Shown piece by piece: positions 23,606-25,658 of a stretch of 25,658 nucleotides of DNA. Each line of letters starts with the position of its first letter. The first letter of the stretch is position 1. A model generated the notes under the pieces. That model saw nothing but the letters and a program-made list of their open reading frames with translations. It made no database searches and had not been told where the DNA came from. A program made the position numbers and the translations under genes. The DNA is from a virus, in the IMG/VR virus record IMGVR_UViG_3300009314_000290, positions 1 through 25,658 of that record. One strand, 5' to 3'.

Positions 23606-23824
23606 ATGTCACAAAAAGTTGGAGCTTTATGGCTCAACGAGAGCGAGAAGAAAACCAAGTATCTCGCAGGTTATATTGACTTGGGTATTCACGGACAGGC
23701 CAGAGTGGTTGTCTTTAAGAACGAACTCAAGGAAAAGGACAATCAGCCCGATTATCACGTATTGCTTTCAGAGGATAATAATGGTAAAAAGGCAACCAAA
23801 GATGATGATGCTCCTTTCGTCTAA
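23606..23824 (+). CDS. Small conserved-type protein (KVGALW family)
   Basis: 72 residues: MSQKVGALWLNESEKKTKYL, then AGYIDLGIHGQARVVVFKN, NQPDYHVLLSEDNN and an acidic end (DDDAPFV). The layout (GALWL, VVVFKN, QPDYHVLLSE) recurs in small proteins of phages, plasmids and candidate-phyla bacteria, sometimes likened to DUF736. An acidic C-terminal tail on a small beta protein recalls single-strand DNA-binding proteins, but that is only a guess. It has its own promoter, structured leader, strong GGAGGTG site and terminator, so it is a separately controlled gene. Confidence 0.7.
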   Translation: MSQKVGALWLNESEKKTKYLAGYIDLGIHGQARVVVFKNELKEKDNQPDYHVLLSEDNNGKKATKDDDAPFV

Positions 23825-23870
23825 TGTCGTCTTACGGAACGTGAGCGGAACATTCACCTATTTACAACAT

Positions 23871-23894
23871 AAAAAGCCGTTTAATCGGCTTTTT
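23871..23894 (+). terminator. Rho-independent terminator, usable in both directions
   Basis: AAAAAGCCG (23871-23879), loop TTTAAT, CGGCTTTTT (23886-23894), then AAC. Perfect nine-pair stem with T-run, on either strand. It ends the transcript of the gene at 23606 and separates it from the tRNA. Confidence 0.9.
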
Positions 23895-23918
23895 AACTTC
23901 TTAATATTATTCAATATA

Positions 23919-23994
23919 GCCCCCGTAGCTCAGTGGATAGAGCATTGGATTCCTAATCCATGTGCCGCAGGTTCGATCCCTGCCGGGGGCACCA
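23919..23994 (+). tRNA. tRNA-Arg, anticodon CCU, CCA encoded
   Basis: A 76-base cloverleaf. Acceptor GCCCCCG pairs perfectly with CGGGGGC (23984-23990), then A and an encoded CCA. D arm has GCTC/GAGC with AGTGGATA loop. Anticodon arm TTGGA, loop TTCCTAA with CCT anticodon, TCCA. T arm GCAGG TTCGATC CCTGC is complete. It reads AGG codons, which are used in this AT-rich genome. It could be a phage tRNA or the remains of a tRNA integration site; no integrase is in the window. Confidence 0.96.
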
Positions 23995-24148
23995 TTAAAA
24001 CACATAGTTATACAACATACTCCATAACCATTTTTTGCTGTGTAACAAATAAGTAACAAATCGGAAAATGTGATCTCTCTCTTTCTATCCTAATATATCC
24101 TAAAATTACAAAATATCTAAACACACATATTCTCCGAAATCACCAGGT

Positions 24149-24272
24149 GTTAACCGTTCTGTATCCGTTCAGCATCTATTTAGTTTCCGTCTAAGTATCC
24201 TTCCGTTAACCGTTCTGTCTCAGTCTAAGTACTCGCTCAGTACTCGTTCCGTACCCGTTCCGTAAACGTTAA
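24149..24272 (+). repeat. Phased array of about eleven 11-bp repeats (candidate origin/operator)
   Basis: Between the tRNA and the primase, GT-starting units of 10-12 bases follow each other without gaps. They begin at 24149, 24161, 24172, 24183, 24195, 24205, 24217, 24229, 24240, 24251 and 24262. Best copies are GTACTCGTTCC and GTACCCGTTCC; consensus about GTANYCGTTCN. GTTAACCGTTCTGT is repeated exactly at 24149 and 24205. The spacing is one helical turn, so a bound protein would cover one DNA face. Such iteron-like arrays beside a primase suggest a replication origin or an operator. Flanks: 23995-24148 is AT-rich, with GTAACAAAT twice 11 bases apart (24042, 24053); 24273-24338 is AT-rich with TCAATATT twice. 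No gene is seen in 23995-24338. Confidence 0.7.
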
Positions 24273-24338
24273 AATTGAAGCATTATTTGCTTACATTTTC
24301 AATATTTTAACTGACTCAATATTAAGGAGGAACGGATA

Positions 24339-25658
24339 ATGAGCTTTAAAAATAGAAATAAAAAGACAATAACCGACACAAAACAACATCAGGACAAGTT
24401 CCTGATTGGTCAGGAATTATTGTATAATCATGATGGAATTGTGGAGGTGCGAGTCCTTGGCGCAAAAGGCCAAAATCGCGCATGGGAAGGAGATGCTTGG
24501 AAAATCGTTTATGGTTATTTTGATGATCCAGATGAGTTGTGGAAAAGCGTTCGTAGGTTGGAAAAGGTTAATGCGACCTATGAGGGAGTATATATAACGC
24601 CAAATCCTGTCAAATCAGAGCTTTTGCTCAGAGCAGAAAATTGTTTAAAAGTCGTAAGAAAAGGCGACAAACTCACCGCCGATAAGGATATTCTATCACT
24701 AAATTGGCTATTTATAGATGTGGATAGAGTAGATTCAAGCAAAAATTCAGCTGCTCAAGGTGAACTAAAGGCATGCCTCAAAGTCCGCAATAAAATAGCT
24801 AAATTTATGCAAAAAAATGGATGGCCGGCACCTATTGAAGCGATGTCAGGAAACGGCGGTCATCTGCTGTTTAGACTTCCTGACCTAGAAAACAGTCCAG
24901 ACAATATAAATACGATTAAGGGTATTTTGGCATTCCTTGCAGATAAATTTGATACCGATGTGGTAAAAGTAGACCGAGTGACGTACAACCCGGCAAGGTT
25001 GGTCAAGCTTTACGGGACTATGGTCCGTAAGGGCAAAAACAGCAGAAAAAGACCTCATAGGCTTTCCAGGATTGACGATATGCCTGAGTACGTAGAGCCA
25101 ATAAGCAAAAAAAATTGGAAAAGCTATATTAGTGCCCATGTTAAGCATTCTGTAAAAGCTAAGCAAAAGCCCGGACAAGATCTTTCCGTCCTCCCATTTA
25201 AACAAATTGATGTTGAGGCATACTGTAAAATTAATAATATTACAATCCAACAAATCAAACAGGAAGAGGAGAGGGCGATTTATGTATTAACCCGATGCTT
25301 ATTTAATCCTGAACATCGCAAAAAAGATGCCGCGATCATTCAATCAAATATAGGCTTAGTCTCTTATCATTGTTTCCATAACTCATGTAGAGACAAGAAT
25401 TGGAAAGATGTAACGGAAAAGTGTGGATTACCAGAGAGTTGTTGGAAAGAAGGGCCGCCGTGGTTTACGTGTTTAGGAGGAAGTGAGAAATTCATTCCGG
25501 CCATTTTAGCAGACTATATCCAGATAAAATATCAAATTATTAACAGTACAGATTCTTTTTACCAATATATGGATGGCGTTTGGAAACAAGTTGATCGAGA
25601 CCATCCGTCCATGATTATTGACAAGTATCTAAGTGAAAAATCTACTAAAAGTAGAATT
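24339..25658 (+). CDS. Archaeo-eukaryotic-type primase (PrimPol/D5-like), 3' end outside window
   Basis: 440 codons, open to the window end. ATG 24339 has AAGGAGG at 24324-24330. The three motifs of the AEP fold are present: FIDVDR with Asp127 and Asp129 (metal binding), SGNGGHLLF with His175, and DRVTYNPARLVKLYGT with Asp212 and Arg220/Lys223. A zinc-binding segment follows: Cys320, His326 in CLFNPEHRKKDAA, then Cys345, His347 and Cys350 in HCFHNSC, as in phage and plasmid primases of this type. A D5-like N-terminal part and a superfamily 3 helicase probably follow beyond the window (family expectation, not seen). It would start replication, possibly at the adjacent repeat array. Confidence 0.85.
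   Translation, partial: MSFKNRNKKTITDTKQHQDKFLIGQELLYNHDGIVEVRVLGAKGQNRAWEGDAWKIVYGYFDDPDELWKSVRRLEKVNATYEGVYITPNPVKSELLLRAENCLKVVRKGDKLTADKDILSLNWLFIDVDRVDSSKNSAAQGELKACLKVRNKIAKFMQKNGWPAPIEAMSGNGGHLLFRLPDLENSPDNINTIKGILAFLADKFDTDVVKVDRVTYNPARLVKLYGTMVRKGKNSRKRPHRLSRIDDMPEYVEPISKKNWKSYISAHVKHSVKAKQKPGQDLSVLPFKQIDVEAYCKINNITIQQIKQEEERAIYVLTRCLFNPEHRKKDAAIIQSNIGLVSYHCFHNSCRDKNWKDVTEKCGLPESCWKEGPPWFTCLGGSEKFIPAILADYIQIKYQIINSTDSFYQYMDGVWKQVDRDHPSMIIDKYLSEKSTKSRI

Noticed and set aside
23517-24056. 179-codon open frame across the small KVGALW gene and the tRNA
   Set aside because: It runs through the terminator and tRNA-Arg, and the protein has no recognisable pattern; the 23606 frame has the ribosome site and family-like sequence.
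24149-24272. CRISPR array
   Set aside because: The repeats are about 11 bp, contiguous and degenerate, with no spacers and no cas genes.
24885-25253. Minus-strand frame and a short plus-strand frame (24406-24597) inside the primase region
   Set aside because: The primase frame covers both and carries clear AEP motifs; these are shadows.

Overview
The window is a stretch of a tailed-phage (or prophage) genome. It has roughly 35% G+C, all genes lie on the + strand, and it uses the standard genetic code, since TAA, TGA and TAG-free gene ends all read as normal stops. The gene set points to a short-tailed (podovirus-like) virion: portal, scaffold, capsid, connector and nozzle proteins and three large internal-virion-type proteins are present, but there is no tape-measure, tube or sheath gene. 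The host cannot be read directly. The Thr/Ser-rich secreted beta proteins (TTTNAT-type stalks, WDGSNW-type motifs) resemble proteins I associate with Patescibacteria/CPR metagenomic genomes, so such a host is an inference only.

Layout. 1-752: the 3' end of a groEL gene followed by groES, an unusual phage-borne chaperonin pair. 755-6705: head module (portal, three unknown proteins, a potentially pseudoknotted intergenic element at 4144-4241, acidic scaffold-like protein, decoration-like protein, major capsid protein). 6721-11128: four secreted or membrane-anchored proteins plus one small fibre-like protein, all beta-rich; signal peptides are not expected in virion genes. 11146-14922: tail module (a connector gene broken by one in-frame TAA, nozzle/stabilisation protein, fibre protein). 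14927-19337: coiled-coil protein and three large internal-virion/ejection-type proteins. 19338-19529: AT-rich gap with a consensus DnaA box in a hairpin and a possible promoter. 19530-21856: small membrane protein, a HEXXH lipoprotein, a DUF932 protein and a RadC-like JAB protein. 21862-23467: papain-like peptidase, holin-like membrane protein and a zinc-ribbon peptide, probably lysis-related. 23472-23994: a promoter and structured leader driving a small conserved protein, a strong terminator, and tRNA-Arg(CCU). 23995-25658: a gene-free stretch carrying a helically phased array of about 11-bp repeats (candidate origin or operator), then the start of an archaeo-eukaryotic-type primase.

Two expression styles are visible. 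The structural genes start directly after AT-rich sequence with no Shine-Dalgarno, while groES, the 20-21.6 kb accessory genes, the 23.6 kb gene and the primase all have strong GGAGG-type sites. The parts most worth follow-up are the battery of secreted fibre-like proteins, the in-frame stop in the connector gene, the phased repeat array, the pseudoknotted element before the capsid genes, and the chaperonin pair.
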